From: Bog-473 sp963726005
GTDB taxonomy: Bacteria; Actinomycetota; Acidimicrobiia; Acidimicrobiales; RAAP-2
DNA: 64,000 bases
Direction: 5' to 3'
NCBI GenBank assembly: GCA_963726005.1
Contig: CAVSAT010000012.1
Coordinates: 310,001-374,000, forward strand
Below the pieces are notes generated by a model. It ran no database searches. It was not told the DNA's origin and worked only from the letters and a program-made list of their open reading frames with translations. A program made the position numbers and the translations under genes. How positions within the stretch are numbered: the stretch's first letter is position 1; each line of letters begins with the position of its first letter. Positions 51,479 through 60,008 of the stretch are shown piece by piece.

Positions 51479-52131
51479 TGCTGCAGCGCTCGCAACCGAC
51501 CGTGCTCGGTCAGGTCCCAGGTCTCCGCGTCGTGGAAGAGAAGGGCGACGGCGTCGCTCAGCGCACGCCTGACGTCCCGGATGCTGGAACGCCCCGAGGA
51601 CCAGGCGCGCAGGGAGCTGTCGAGGACGGAATCGAGGACCCGGACGATGCGGACGGCCTCGTCCGGTGGAAGATCTGCCAGCAGGTCCAGGTACACGTCG
51701 GTCGTCACTGCATCGAGCCTGGCCAAGACATCGCGGGCGAAAGGCTCCTCCGACATCTCCAGCCGGCCTATCAGCCGCGCCAGCTGTGGTCGGCGCTCGA
51801 ACGCCCGGACGGAGCGCAGGAGGGCCTCCTCGACCCGCCGCGCCGGTGTGGCGTCCGCAAGGGGGCGATTGGTCACGCTGGCCTTGAGTGACGCGGCCCA
51901 CTGGACGAGCGCCTCGGCGAACAGGTGCTCCTTGGACGGGAAGTAGTGGTACAGCGTCGCCAACGCGACCGCGGCGGACTCGGCCACCTCGCGGACCGAG
52001 ATCCGCTCGTAGTCGCGCGTCTCGAGGAGGCTGAGCGCTGCATCGAGGACGCGTTGGCGCCGGGCGGCCTGCCGCGTGCTCAATCCACCCAGCGCGGCTC
52101 CGGTGGTGCCATCTTCCACTCCCGTGACCAC
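51475..52131 (-). CDS. TetR family regulator, KstR-like
   Basis: A 218-residue TetR regulator. The DNA-binding part is RQRVLDAALSLLETRDYERI, VREVAESAAVALATLYHYFP then SKEHLFAEAL. The overall pattern, including the second-domain stretch DVYLDLLADLPPDEAVRIVR, resembles KstR, the cholesterol regulon repressor of actinobacteria. It is divergent from the amidohydrolase pair at 52265; inverted CTAGAAC/GTTCTAG arms lie between them. A ligand of the acyl-CoA type is likely, but sterol specificity is not shown. Confidence 0.88.
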   Translation of the reverse strand: MVTGVEDGTTGAALGGLSTRQAARRQRVLDAALSLLETRDYERISVREVAESAAVALATLYHYFPSKEHLFAEALVQWAASLKASVTNRPLADATPARRVEEALLRSVRAFERRPQLARLIGRLEMSEEPFARDVLARLDAVTTDVYLDLLADLPPDEAVRIVRVLDSVLDSSLRAWSSGRSSIRDVRRALSDAVALLFHDAETWDLTEHGRLRALQQ

Positions 52132-52176
52132 CTTCCTGCGCCGGAGCCTCGGGCCGGCGCTTTGCGGCGAGGCTTG

Positions 52177-52199
52177 CTAGAACCAGAATCTAGTTCTAG
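52177..52199. promoter_or_regulatory. Inverted repeat, candidate KstR-like operator
   Basis: CTAGAAC (52177-52183) and GTTCTAG (52193-52199) form perfect 7-bp arms with a 9-bp spacer. The arms contain the AGAAC/GTTCT half-sites of the KstR operator, but KstR has a shorter spacer. It is 46 bp before the TetR gene start and 66 bp before the divergent amidohydrolase start. Confidence 0.6.
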
Positions 52200-52264
52200 T
52201 ATGCACCAATCGGCGCCGGTCCGCCGGGAGGGGGGATGCCCTCCGAGCCGCCGGCCGCCCCGAC

Positions 52265-53155
52265 ATGGGAGGAGCAGCCTTGGGAACGCCAGGGAACGTG
52301 GGGGTCGTCGACACGATGATCGGCTTCCCCAGTCGTGACATGAGGGAGGTCTACCGGTTCATCACCCAGCAGACCAAGGACGTGCAGTCCAAGGAGGAAT
52401 TCGCCTTCCCGGCCGAGTACATGTTCAAGGACGTGCCCGAGCGGAAGCTCGAGGGTGCGGAGGACCCGATCGGCGTCACGCTGAGGGAGATGGACCTCTG
52501 GGGGGTCGAGCGCGGGATGATCGGAGTGGGCGACCCCGAGGGCGTCGGCGCCGACGCTCTCAAGCGCCATCCCGACCGGTTCATACCCTCGTCGTCGATC
52601 GATCCCAACGAGGGCATGAAGGGCATCAACCGTCTCGTGTCCCAGTACGAGACCTTCGGGGTCAGGGCCGTCGGCGTGTTCCCGGCCGGCACCTTCCCCC
52701 AGGTGCCGATCAACGACAAGAAGATGTACCCGATCTACGCCAAGTGCGTGGAGCTGGGTATTCCGCTCTTCTGTTGTGCCGGCGTTCCCGGTCCACGTCT
52801 CAAGGCGGCCTGCCAGCACGTCGAGCTCATCGACGAGGTCATGTTCGACTTTCCCGACCTCGTGTTCGTGACCCGGCACGGCTGTCAGCCCTGGACCGAG
52901 CTGGCGGTGAAGCTCATGTTGAAGTGGCCCGGACTGCACTATTCGACGAGCGCGTTCGCGCCCAAGTACTACCCCCAGGACATCATCGACTACGCCAACA
53001 CCCGCGGCGCCGACAAGATCATCTACGCGGGGTACTTCCCCATGGGGCTGTCGCTCGAGCGCATCATGACCGAGATGCCGGGCGTGGGCTTCAAGGACGA
53101 CGTCTGGCCCAAGTTCCTCCGCACGAATGCCCTGCGCGTCCTGGGGTTGTCATGA
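52265..53155 (+). CDS. Amidohydrolase family 2 protein without metal-binding motif
   Basis: A 296-residue TIM-barrel protein of the amidohydrolase-2 family (PDRFIPSSSIDPNEG, FVTRHGCQPWTELAVKLM). Its first strand reads VVDTMIGFP, so the D-x-H/H-x-H metal motif is lost, and the terminal D-x-P-H region reads YAGYFPMGLSLERI, without the usual Asp. It may be a structural partner of the intact amidohydrolase whose ATG overlaps its stop (ATGA). ATG 52265 or TTG 52280 could be the start; GGGAGGAG at 52267-52274 favours the TTG. Confidence 0.8.
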   Translation: MGGAALGTPGNVGVVDTMIGFPSRDMREVYRFITQQTKDVQSKEEFAFPAEYMFKDVPERKLEGAEDPIGVTLREMDLWGVERGMIGVGDPEGVGADALKRHPDRFIPSSSIDPNEGMKGINRLVSQYETFGVRAVGVFPAGTFPQVPINDKKMYPIYAKCVELGIPLFCCAGVPGPRLKAACQHVELIDEVMFDFPDLVFVTRHGCQPWTELAVKLMLKWPGLHYSTSAFAPKYYPQDIIDYANTRGADKIIYAGYFPMGLSLERIMTEMPGVGFKDDVWPKFLRTNALRVLGLS

Positions 53156-54339
53156 GCTCGACCCTCGACTACGGCGTTTTCGACGCGGACAACCATTACT
53201 ACGAGGCGACCGACGCCTACACCCGCCATATCGACCCCAAAATGGCCAAACGGGCCATGCAATGGGCCGAGATCGACGGTCGCAGGCGCCTCCTCGTGGG
53301 CGGGAAGGTGAACCGTTTCATCCCCAACCCGCTCTTCGACCCGGTGGCCAAGCCCGGCAGCCTCGACGAGTACTTCCGGGGGCGCAACGCAAGCGCGAAA
53401 GACATCCGTGCCCTCTTCGGGGAACTCGAGCCCATCCACCCCGAGTACCGCGACCGCGACGCCAGACTGCGGGTCATGGACGAACAGGGCCTCGACGGCT
53501 GCCTCCTGTTTCCGACCCTTGGCGTCGGCATGGAGGAGTCTCTCGCCGGTGACCCTCCCGCACTGGTGGCGGCCTTCGGCGCCTTCAATCGTTGGCTCGA
53601 GGATGATTGGGGCTACGCCTACCGGGAGCGCATCTTTGCGGCACCAATGCTGACCCTGGTTGACGTGGATGCGGCTGTCGCCGAGCTCGACCGCGTGCTC
53701 CAGGCCGACGCCCGCATTGTGTGCGTCAAGGGTGGCCCGGCGCACACACCCACCGGCCTCACGTCGCCCGCCGACCGACGCTTCGACCCCTTTTGGGGCC
53801 TCGTCAACGAGTCGGGCGTCACGGTCGGCATCCACTCCGGCGACGCCGGCTACGCGCGGTACCTGGCCGACTGGGAGCCCCAGGGGGACTTCGAGGCGTT
53901 CCGCCATTCGCCACTGCGCATGGTGCTGAGTGCGGATCGCCCGCCCTACGAGACGATGGCGGCACTCGTGTGCCAGGGCCTGTTCGATCGGTTCCCCCGA
54001 ATCAGGGTGGCCAGCATCGAGGCGGGTGCCTCCTGGGTCCCCATCCTGCTCAAGAAGCTGGCCAAAGCGTACGGGCAGATGCCCAGCGCCTTCGCCACCG
54101 ACCCGGTGGAGACCTTCAGGGACCACGTTTGGGTGGCACCGTTCTACGAGGACGATCTGGGCGCCCTGAAGGGCGAGCTGGGCCTCGACCACATCCTCTT
54201 CGGGTCGGACTGGCCCCATGCCGAGGGGCTGGTCGAGCCGACGTTCTTTGCCGACGATCTCCGCCGGCACGGTTTCGACGACTCGGAGATCCAAAAGGTG
54301 ATGGCCGAGAACGGGTGGGTCCTCACCCGACGCCGCTGA
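53152..54339 (+). CDS. Amidohydrolase family 2 protein
   Basis: A 395-residue amidohydrolase-2 protein. It starts YGVFDADNHYYEATDAYTRH (D-x-H), with RVMDEQGLDGCLLFPT, a metal histidine in VTVGIHSGDAGYAR, IRVASIEAGASWVP and terminal FGSDWPHAEGLVEP with the catalytic Asp. It overlaps the metal-less paralog upstream by 4 bp and is followed 9 bp later by an acyl-CoA dehydrogenase. It is probably under the KstR-like regulator. Confidence 0.88.
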   Translation: MSSTLDYGVFDADNHYYEATDAYTRHIDPKMAKRAMQWAEIDGRRRLLVGGKVNRFIPNPLFDPVAKPGSLDEYFRGRNASAKDIRALFGELEPIHPEYRDRDARLRVMDEQGLDGCLLFPTLGVGMEESLAGDPPALVAAFGAFNRWLEDDWGYAYRERIFAAPMLTLVDVDAAVAELDRVLQADARIVCVKGGPAHTPTGLTSPADRRFDPFWGLVNESGVTVGIHSGDAGYARYLADWEPQGDFEAFRHSPLRMVLSADRPPYETMAALVCQGLFDRFPRIRVASIEAGASWVPILLKKLAKAYGQMPSAFATDPVETFRDHVWVAPFYEDDLGALKGELGLDHILFGSDWPHAEGLVEPTFFADDLRRHGFDDSEIQKVMAENGWVLTRRR

Positions 54340-54348
54340 CGCGATCTC

Positions 54349-55548
54349 GTGGACTTCGACGACACGCCGGCGGAGGCCGAGTTCCGCACCGAGGCGAGGT
54401 CGTGGCTCGAGGGCCACGCCGCACGCCGGGTTGAGTCTGGAGAGCCCCGAGTCCCCGTTGCCGACGACCACGCCCAGGCTGACCACGTGCGGGACTGTCG
54501 AGCGTGGCAACGGGCCCTCTACGGCGCCCGCTGGGCGGGGATCACCTGGCCCGAGCGATTCGGCGGAAGGGGCGGCACCGCCATGCAGCAGATCATTTTC
54601 TCGCAGGAGCAGGCCCATTTCGACGTGTCGACCGGTGCGCTGACAGTCGGCCTGGGCATGGTGGGTCCCACCCTGATGACCTGGGGCCGGCCCGATCAGC
54701 AGGACCGCCACCTCGAGCCCATGCTGCGCGGCGAGGAGATGTGGTGCCAGCTCTTCAGCGAGCCGGCGGCGGGGTCGGATCTGCCCGCGTTGCACACCCA
54801 CGCCGAGCGGGACGGGGACCAATTCGTCGTCAACGGTCAGAAGGTGTGGACGACGATGGCCCAGTACAGCGACTGGGCCATCCTGCTCGCACGGACCGAC
54901 CGGAGCGTGCCGGGACGAGGTGGGCTGTCGTACCTCCTCCTCGACATGACGACGCCCGGAATCGACGTGCGACCACTGCGGCAGATCACGGGTGTGGCCC
55001 ACTTCAACGAGGTGTTCCTGACCGACGTCCGCGTGCCGGCGGCGAACCTGGTCGGGGCCGAGGGTGAGGGGTGGAACGTGGCCCGCACGACGCTGGCGGC
55101 CGAGCGGATGGCGATCGGAGCGGGCGGTGGCACGTCCTTCGCCGACGTGGCGGCGCTCTGCCGGGAACTGGGCGGCGTGCGCGACCCCGTGCGGCGGCAG
55201 GAGGTCGCCGCGGCGTACATCGGGTTCGAGCTCCTGCGCTACCTCGGCCTCCGTGTCCAGACGGCGCTCTCCCAGGGCCGAGCGCCCGGAGCCGAAGCCT
55301 CCCTCCTCAAGCTGGCCTTTTCCGGCCAGAGCGCCCGCCTGGGGAACCTCGGCGTGGCCCTGCTCGGCCCATCGGGTGCCGCGTCCGACGGCCGGGTTTC
55401 GGCGGCCGGCTTCTGGCGGGACCGGTTCCTCGCCCAGTGGTCCTCGCGCATCGGCGGGGGCACCGACGAGATCCAGCGCAACCAGATCGGCGAACGCGTC
55501 CTCGGCCTCCCCCGGGAGCCGTCAGGTCAAATACAATATCCAACATGA
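54349..55548 (+). CDS. Acyl-CoA dehydrogenase
   Basis: A 399-residue acyl-CoA dehydrogenase. Motifs include WCQLFSEPAAGSDLPALHTH, VVNGQKVWTTMAQYSDWAIL and the terminal SSRIGGGTDEIQRNQIGERV with LGLPRE. It desaturates an acyl-CoA. Start GTG 54349. The end of the gene (SGQIQYPT) is encoded within an AT-rich stretch that also looks like the promoter of the P450 gene, whose ATG overlaps its stop. Confidence 0.9.
   Translation: MDFDDTPAEAEFRTEARSWLEGHAARRVESGEPRVPVADDHAQADHVRDCRAWQRALYGARWAGITWPERFGGRGGTAMQQIIFSQEQAHFDVSTGALTVGLGMVGPTLMTWGRPDQQDRHLEPMLRGEEMWCQLFSEPAAGSDLPALHTHAERDGDQFVVNGQKVWTTMAQYSDWAILLARTDRSVPGRGGLSYLLLDMTTPGIDVRPLRQITGVAHFNEVFLTDVRVPAANLVGAEGEGWNVARTTLAAERMAIGAGGGTSFADVAALCRELGGVRDPVRRQEVAAAYIGFELLRYLGLRVQTALSQGRAPGAEASLLKLAFSGQSARLGNLGVALLGPSGAASDGRVSAAGFWRDRFLAQWSSRIGGGTDEIQRNQIGERVLGLPREPSGQIQYPT
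55529..55541 (+). promoter_or_regulatory. AT-rich promoter of P450 gene, leaderless candidate
   Basis: AAATACAATATCC contains TACAAT at 55532-55537. A start about seven bases downstream coincides with the A of the P450 ATG (55545), giving a leaderless mRNA. It overlaps the last codons of the acyl-CoA dehydrogenase. Confidence 0.45.
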
Positions 55549-56762
55549 CATCCACAGCAGCGGCTGGCGCGGACCTGCGATGGGACCCTCTCGATGCCTC
55601 CTTCAAGACGGATCCTCATCCCATCTGGCGGCGGCTGCGCGACGAGGCTCCCCTGTACCGCAACGAGCAGTACGGCTTCTGGGCGCTCAGTCGCTTCGAG
55701 GACGTGATGACCGCGCACATGGACCCGCGGACGTTCAGCTCCGCACACGGGACGGTGCTCGAACAGATGACCGAGCAGCCCACCGGCAGCATGATGATCT
55801 TCATGGACCAGCCGGAGCACACGGTGCTGCGCCGGCTGGTCTCCCGGGCCTTCACGCCACGCCGCGTGGCGGAGCTCGAGGAGTCGGTTCGGGACCTGTG
55901 CCGCGGTCTGCTCGATGCGCAGCGCGGTCGCGACGGCTTCGACTACGTCGCCGACTTCGGCGCGATTGTCCCCGCCAACGTCATCGCCATGCTCCTCGGG
56001 GTGCCCGAAGCCGATCGTTCCAGGGTGCGGGAGACCATCAACACGATCTTCCACATAGAACCCGGTGTGGGCATGGTGAACGACGTGTCGGTGGGGGCGA
56101 TGATCGAGCTCCACACCTACATCACGGACCAGGTGGCCGAGCGCCAGCGCACACCCCGGGACGACATGTTCAGCGACCTGGCGACAGCGGATCTCCTGGA
56201 GCCCGATGGGTCCCACCGGACGCTGACCCTCGAGGAGAGCGCCAACTTCGGCGTCCTCCTCGTCGCCGCCGGCACAGAGACGGTCGCCCGCCTGCTGGGG
56301 TGGGCCGGCTCGGTCTTGGCCGACCATCCCGACCAACGGGCCGAGCTGGCGGCAGACGGGGCGCTCATCCCCGGCGCGGTGGAGGAGCTGCTCCGTTACG
56401 AGGCACCGTCGCCCGTCCAGGGGCGATGGAGCACCGCGCCGACGGAGTTTCACGGGACCGTGATCCCTCCCGACTCGAAGGTGCTGCTGCTGACCGGTTC
56501 CGCCGGCCGGGACGACCGCGCGTTCCCCGAGGCGGACCGGTTCGACATCCACCGGAAGGTCGACCAGCACCTCTCCTTTGGCTACGGCATCCACTTCTGC
56601 ATCGGGGCCGCGCTGGCCCGCCTGGAAGGCAGGATCGCCATTGAGGAGACCCTGGCCCGGTTCCCCGACTGGGGGGTCGAGCGCGAGAAGAGCTCCTTCC
56701 TCTTCACGAGCACAGTCCGTGGCTACAGCAATCTCCCGATCACCGTGCACACCGCGGCCTGA
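55545..56762 (+). CDS. Cytochrome P450
   Basis: A 405-residue soluble bacterial P450. The I-helix motif is LLVAAGTETVARLL (AGTET), the ExxR is in EELLRYEAPS, and the heme-cysteine loop is HLSFGYGIHFCIGAALARLE, all complete. It should hydroxylate a hydrophobic substrate with electrons from a ferredoxin, not encoded here. It follows the acyl-CoA dehydrogenase with ATGA overlap and converges on the TetR gene at 56802. Subfamily cannot be assigned by eye. Confidence 0.92.
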   Translation: MTSTAAAGADLRWDPLDASFKTDPHPIWRRLRDEAPLYRNEQYGFWALSRFEDVMTAHMDPRTFSSAHGTVLEQMTEQPTGSMMIFMDQPEHTVLRRLVSRAFTPRRVAELEESVRDLCRGLLDAQRGRDGFDYVADFGAIVPANVIAMLLGVPEADRSRVRETINTIFHIEPGVGMVNDVSVGAMIELHTYITDQVAERQRTPRDDMFSDLATADLLEPDGSHRTLTLEESANFGVLLVAAGTETVARLLGWAGSVLADHPDQRAELAADGALIPGAVEELLRYEAPSPVQGRWSTAPTEFHGTVIPPDSKVLLLTGSAGRDDRAFPEADRFDIHRKVDQHLSFGYGIHFCIGAALARLEGRIAIEETLARFPDWGVEREKSSFLFTSTVRGYSNLPITVHTAA

Positions 56763-56801
56763 GATCGAACGTCCCGTCGGGTGCGACTGGCCGTCGGGGG
56801 G

Positions 56802-57554
56802 TCAGGCGGTGAGAGTTCCCTCCGCCGTGGCAATGGATGCGCCGGGTTCTTGTGGCGGTGCACCGGATGCCGCCCGATCCATGATCGGGCGCCAGGCCTC
56901 CCCCCGCCGCGCTGCGATCCCGACGAGCACGGTGGTCAGCTGGTCTTCGAAGCGCGTTCCCACGTTGATGGGGGAGACGGCCAGCAGTGCCCGCACCCCG
57001 GCGAGCTCCTCGGGAGGCCGCGTGGCGACCATCCGGTGGAGGTCGACCATCGTCGAACGTCCCCCCGCTGCCGCCCCCCGGTCGCGCAGCTCGTGGGCCG
57101 CCGCCCCGACGGCGTAACGGGCAACCGTGTTGAAGGCGCCCATCGCGTCGAGCGGGTCGAAACCAGCCCGGCCCAGCACCTGAATCACAGAATCGACGAC
57201 GGACACCAGGGATTCCCACCGGAGCGCGCCAGTCAGGTACTGAGTGAGGACCTCGGGCTCCTCGACGAAGGACAAGTACACGTGACGCGCCCACTCCCGC
57301 AGCCACTCGTCCCAGTGCTGGCCGTAGTCCTCGGGCGTCGGCAGCCGTGAAATGGAACGCTCCGCGGCCAGTACGAGCAGCTCCCTCCGGTTCCGCACGT
57401 GGTGGTAGAGGCCCTGCACGCTGACGCCGAGGTGGTCCGCCACTGCCTTCATGCTGATGCCGCCGAGCCCGAGCTCGAGCACCGCGTCGGCGATGGCGGC
57501 GCGGTCGATGCGGGCCGGCCGGCCAACCCGTCCCCCCCGGCGACCCGACGCCAT
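56802..57554 (-). CDS. TetR family regulator
   Basis: A 250-residue TetR regulator with an N-terminal helix-turn-helix (ARIDRAAIADAVLELGLGGI, then MKAVADHLGVSVQGLYHHVR) and a C-terminal ligand domain. It is the last gene of the Rieske, amidohydrolase, TetR set on the minus strand; its ATG overlaps the amidohydrolase stop (TGATG). It probably autoregulates this set. No ligand is suggested by the sequence. Confidence 0.86.
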   Translation of the reverse strand: MASGRRGGRVGRPARIDRAAIADAVLELGLGGISMKAVADHLGVSVQGLYHHVRNRRELLVLAAERSISRLPTPEDYGQHWDEWLREWARHVYLSFVEEPEVLTQYLTGALRWESLVSVVDSVIQVLGRAGFDPLDAMGAFNTVARYAVGAAAHELRDRGAAAGGRSTMVDLHRMVATRPPEELAGVRALLAVSPINVGTRFEDQLTTVLVGIAARRGEAWRPIMDRAASGAPPQEPGASIATAEGTLTA

Positions 57555-58781
57555 CAGGAGGTCGCGACCAGAGCGGAGCCGTGGACCTCGTCGCGTGACG
57601 GACCGATCCGCGCGGCCAGGTTGTTGAGACGGCTCACGTCGAAGTCGTACACGAGGGCCGCGGTGAGCCCGAGCATGCGCCTCGCCTCATCCGTCGGCAC
57701 GTCTCGGAACGACTCGGTGATCGATCGCCGAGTATGGGGCCACGTCCCCTCGGGGTGCGGAAAGTCATTGCCCCACATGAAAGCCCCGATCCCGATCTGA
57801 TGTCGCTGCTCGATCTCCTCGCGGCTCGGGGTCGATGCGCCGACGAAGATATTCGTGCCGAAGAATTCGCTCGGGGCCCGGGAGATGGTCTGGTGGAACG
57901 CGTTCCCCATCTTCTCCGTGTTGTGGCCGCCGACGAACTTCTCGTCCATGCGCTTCACGATGCCCGGAATCCACCAAGCTCCGTCCTCGGTGATCGCGAA
58001 CCGCAGCCCGGGGTGGCGTTCGAACACGCCGCCCCACAGCATGACCCACAACGGCCGGGCCGCCCACCACCAGGCTTCGGTCGCGTAGATCGCGATCAGC
58101 CCCGGGGCATCGACGGCGATGTCGCGTGACGCACCCCCGGAGTGGACGTGCACGACCATGCCGTGGCTCTCACAGGCCGACCACACCGGCTCGTAGCGCA
58201 GGTCGTTGTACGACGGCTTGTCGACCCAGACCGTTGGGATCATGATCGCCCGGAACCCCGCCGCCGCCAGCCGCTCGATCTCGGCCACCGCTGCCTCGAT
58301 GTCGTGGAGGATCGGGACCGTGGCGACTCCACAGCGACGCTCCGGGCTGGACGCGGCAGAGCTCCTCGAGCCAGCGGTTGTGGGCCACGGCTCCCGCCAT
58401 CACGAGCTCGCCGTCGAGGTCACCGGCTGAGCCCAAGCCCGCGTGGAACGGAGCCGACGCCGCGCCGGCGAGAACGTCGGCGTCGGGGAAGATGACCTCG
58501 CCTGCGACCCCCTCCTTGTCGAGCTCCGCGTCTCTCGCCACGGGGTCCCAGGAGGCGCGGCGTCCCCCATCACCCGTCTCGGCTTCCCACTTCGCCTCGA
58601 AGTTCCCCGCTTCGGTCATCGCCGACCGAGCGCGGTTCATCTCCTTCACCATCTTGAGGTCCTCGTCGAACGCAGGGCGGTACTTGGGATCGAGGTAGTC
58701 GCGGTATCGCTCAGCCGGTGGGCCGGCGTGCGTGTCCGACGAGATCACGAGATAGCGGCTGGTGTCGGTGTGGTCGCTCAA
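57554..58781 (-). pseudogene. Amidohydrolase family 2 gene with a frameshift
   Basis: Two frames together code one amidohydrolase-2 protein. The first, from a TTG start at 58781 with AAGGAG before it, gives YLVISSDTHAGPPAERYRDY (D-x-H motif) and runs through NRWLEELCRVQP. The second picks up as ERRCGVATVPILHDIEAAVA, with a metal His in VVHVHSGGASR, and ends with WGNDFPHPEGTWPHTRR including the terminal Asp. The frames join if one base is removed in TCCGGG (58341-58346). Combined length about 408 residues. It may be a sequencing error or a real loss; a Rieske gene upstream and a TetR gene downstream flank it. Confidence 0.75.
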
Positions 58782-58836
58782 TGCAGGGTCTCCTTGCTGT
58801 CTCGAGGGTCGCGAGGGGCGCCCAACCTCGTGGCCG

Positions 58837-59883
58837 CTAGTCGATGGCCTTGGCTGGGTCCGAGTAGAACTGCTGGCACCACTCACGGTGGTCGAGGATG
58901 CTCCGTTCGTCCTTGATGACCACCGGTCGCTCGACGTACCGCTTGTTCTCCCAGATCGGGATGTCCTGGCTCACTCCGCCCAGGAACGACTCGGCGATCC
59001 CCTTGGCGGCACCCGGACCGCTCGCCCTGGGGGTGATGAAGGTCCATCGGACGTGGACACTCTCCTCGTCGATCGGGGTGGTCGACGTGAAGAACGTCAT
59101 GACGTCGGTCATGCGCAGGACACCCAGGCCGAGACCGAATGTCTCGCGGATGAATTGACCGTCCATGCCGACGACGCGCTTGTAACCGCCCTCGATGAAG
59201 ACATCCTGTTGGGGGACGTCGCCTGTGCCGTGGACGAATTGGAAGTGGGCCGCATCGTGATTGTTCTCGGCCATCTCCTGGCAGGCGGTTCGAACGACGT
59301 ACTCCGCCGTGTAGGGCTCACCCCAGTCGGGATCGGCAAGCTCGGGCACCTCGGGGACGTCGTAGAAGGGGCTCTTCCCCTCGAGGTGATGCCACGCCCA
59401 GATCATGCCGTTGCGCTCGAGGGTGGGATAGGCGCGGATCGCAGCCTTGCTCGGGATGTGCCCCGAATCCAACCCGTACGGGATGTGTGAGCAGCGACCG
59501 GTCTCGCCGTCGTAGCACCACCCGTGGAAGGGGCATTGGACCGAGTCGCCGGTGATCTTCCCGCCGACACCGATGTGCGCGCCCAGATGCGCGCAGTATG
59601 CGCTCGTCACCCGGGCGGAACCACTGGTCGTCCGGAACACGATCAGATCTCTCGCGAAGTAGAAGACCGGAAGGATCTCCCCGACGTCCACTGCCTCGGA
59701 GGGCGCGACGATGAACCACCCGTTGGGAATCGGAAACGGAAAGCGTGGTGCCCGCTCGCGCCGGACGGACGGGCGCCTGCTCGGGTCAAGGACGAGCTCC
59801 ACGTCGCGCGGCATGCCCGCCGAGGGATCCGGGGCGGCGGGGCCAAGATCCCCGGTTGCGTCTCTCGTGCGCACCTCGGTCAT
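58837..59883 (-). CDS. Rieske [2Fe-2S] oxygenase, ring-hydroxylating alpha-subunit type
   Basis: A 348-residue Rieske oxygenase. The [2Fe-2S] motif is CAHLGAHIGVGG...CPFHGWCYDGETG (residues about 98-128), and the mononuclear iron motif is ENNHDAAHFQFVHG (about 205-218). The short length and layout resemble KshA-type monooxygenase components. It needs an electron-transfer reductase, which is not in the window. ATG 59883 is chosen; an upstream frame to 59988 looks non-conserved. It is divergent from an SDR gene at 60009. Confidence 0.9.
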   Translation of the reverse strand: MTEVRTRDATGDLGPAAPDPSAGMPRDVELVLDPSRRPSVRRERAPRFPFPIPNGWFIVAPSEAVDVGEILPVFYFARDLIVFRTTSGSARVTSAYCAHLGAHIGVGGKITGDSVQCPFHGWCYDGETGRCSHIPYGLDSGHIPSKAAIRAYPTLERNGMIWAWHHLEGKSPFYDVPEVPELADPDWGEPYTAEYVVRTACQEMAENNHDAAHFQFVHGTGDVPQQDVFIEGGYKRVVGMDGQFIRETFGLGLGVLRMTDVMTFFTSTTPIDEESVHVRWTFITPRASGPGAAKGIAESFLGGVSQDIPIWENKRYVERPVVIKDERSILDHREWCQQFYSDPAKAID

Positions 59884-59930
59884 GGCGGACCCCCTTGGAT
59901 CGTGCCCCAGCCATTGCCGCGCCGGGTTTT

Positions 59931-59948
59931 CGTATCTATTATCAAAAC
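59931..59948. promoter_or_regulatory. AT-rich divergent promoter, Rieske / SDR
   Basis: CGTATCTATTATCAAAAC is the only AT-rich stretch in the 125-bp gap. It has TATTAT on the plus strand and GATAAT or similar on the minus strand. Confidence 0.45.
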
Positions 59949-60008
59949 CACTACGGGAGTAGATGTCAAGCTGACGGGCAATCGCCACGAGAAGGGGAGG
60001 ACGGATCC

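Noticed and set aside
51479..51901. Upstream extension of the second CaiB fusion to 917 codons
   Set aside because: It reads antisense-like basic sequence overlapping the TetR gene; the CaiB domain begins right after GTG 51478.
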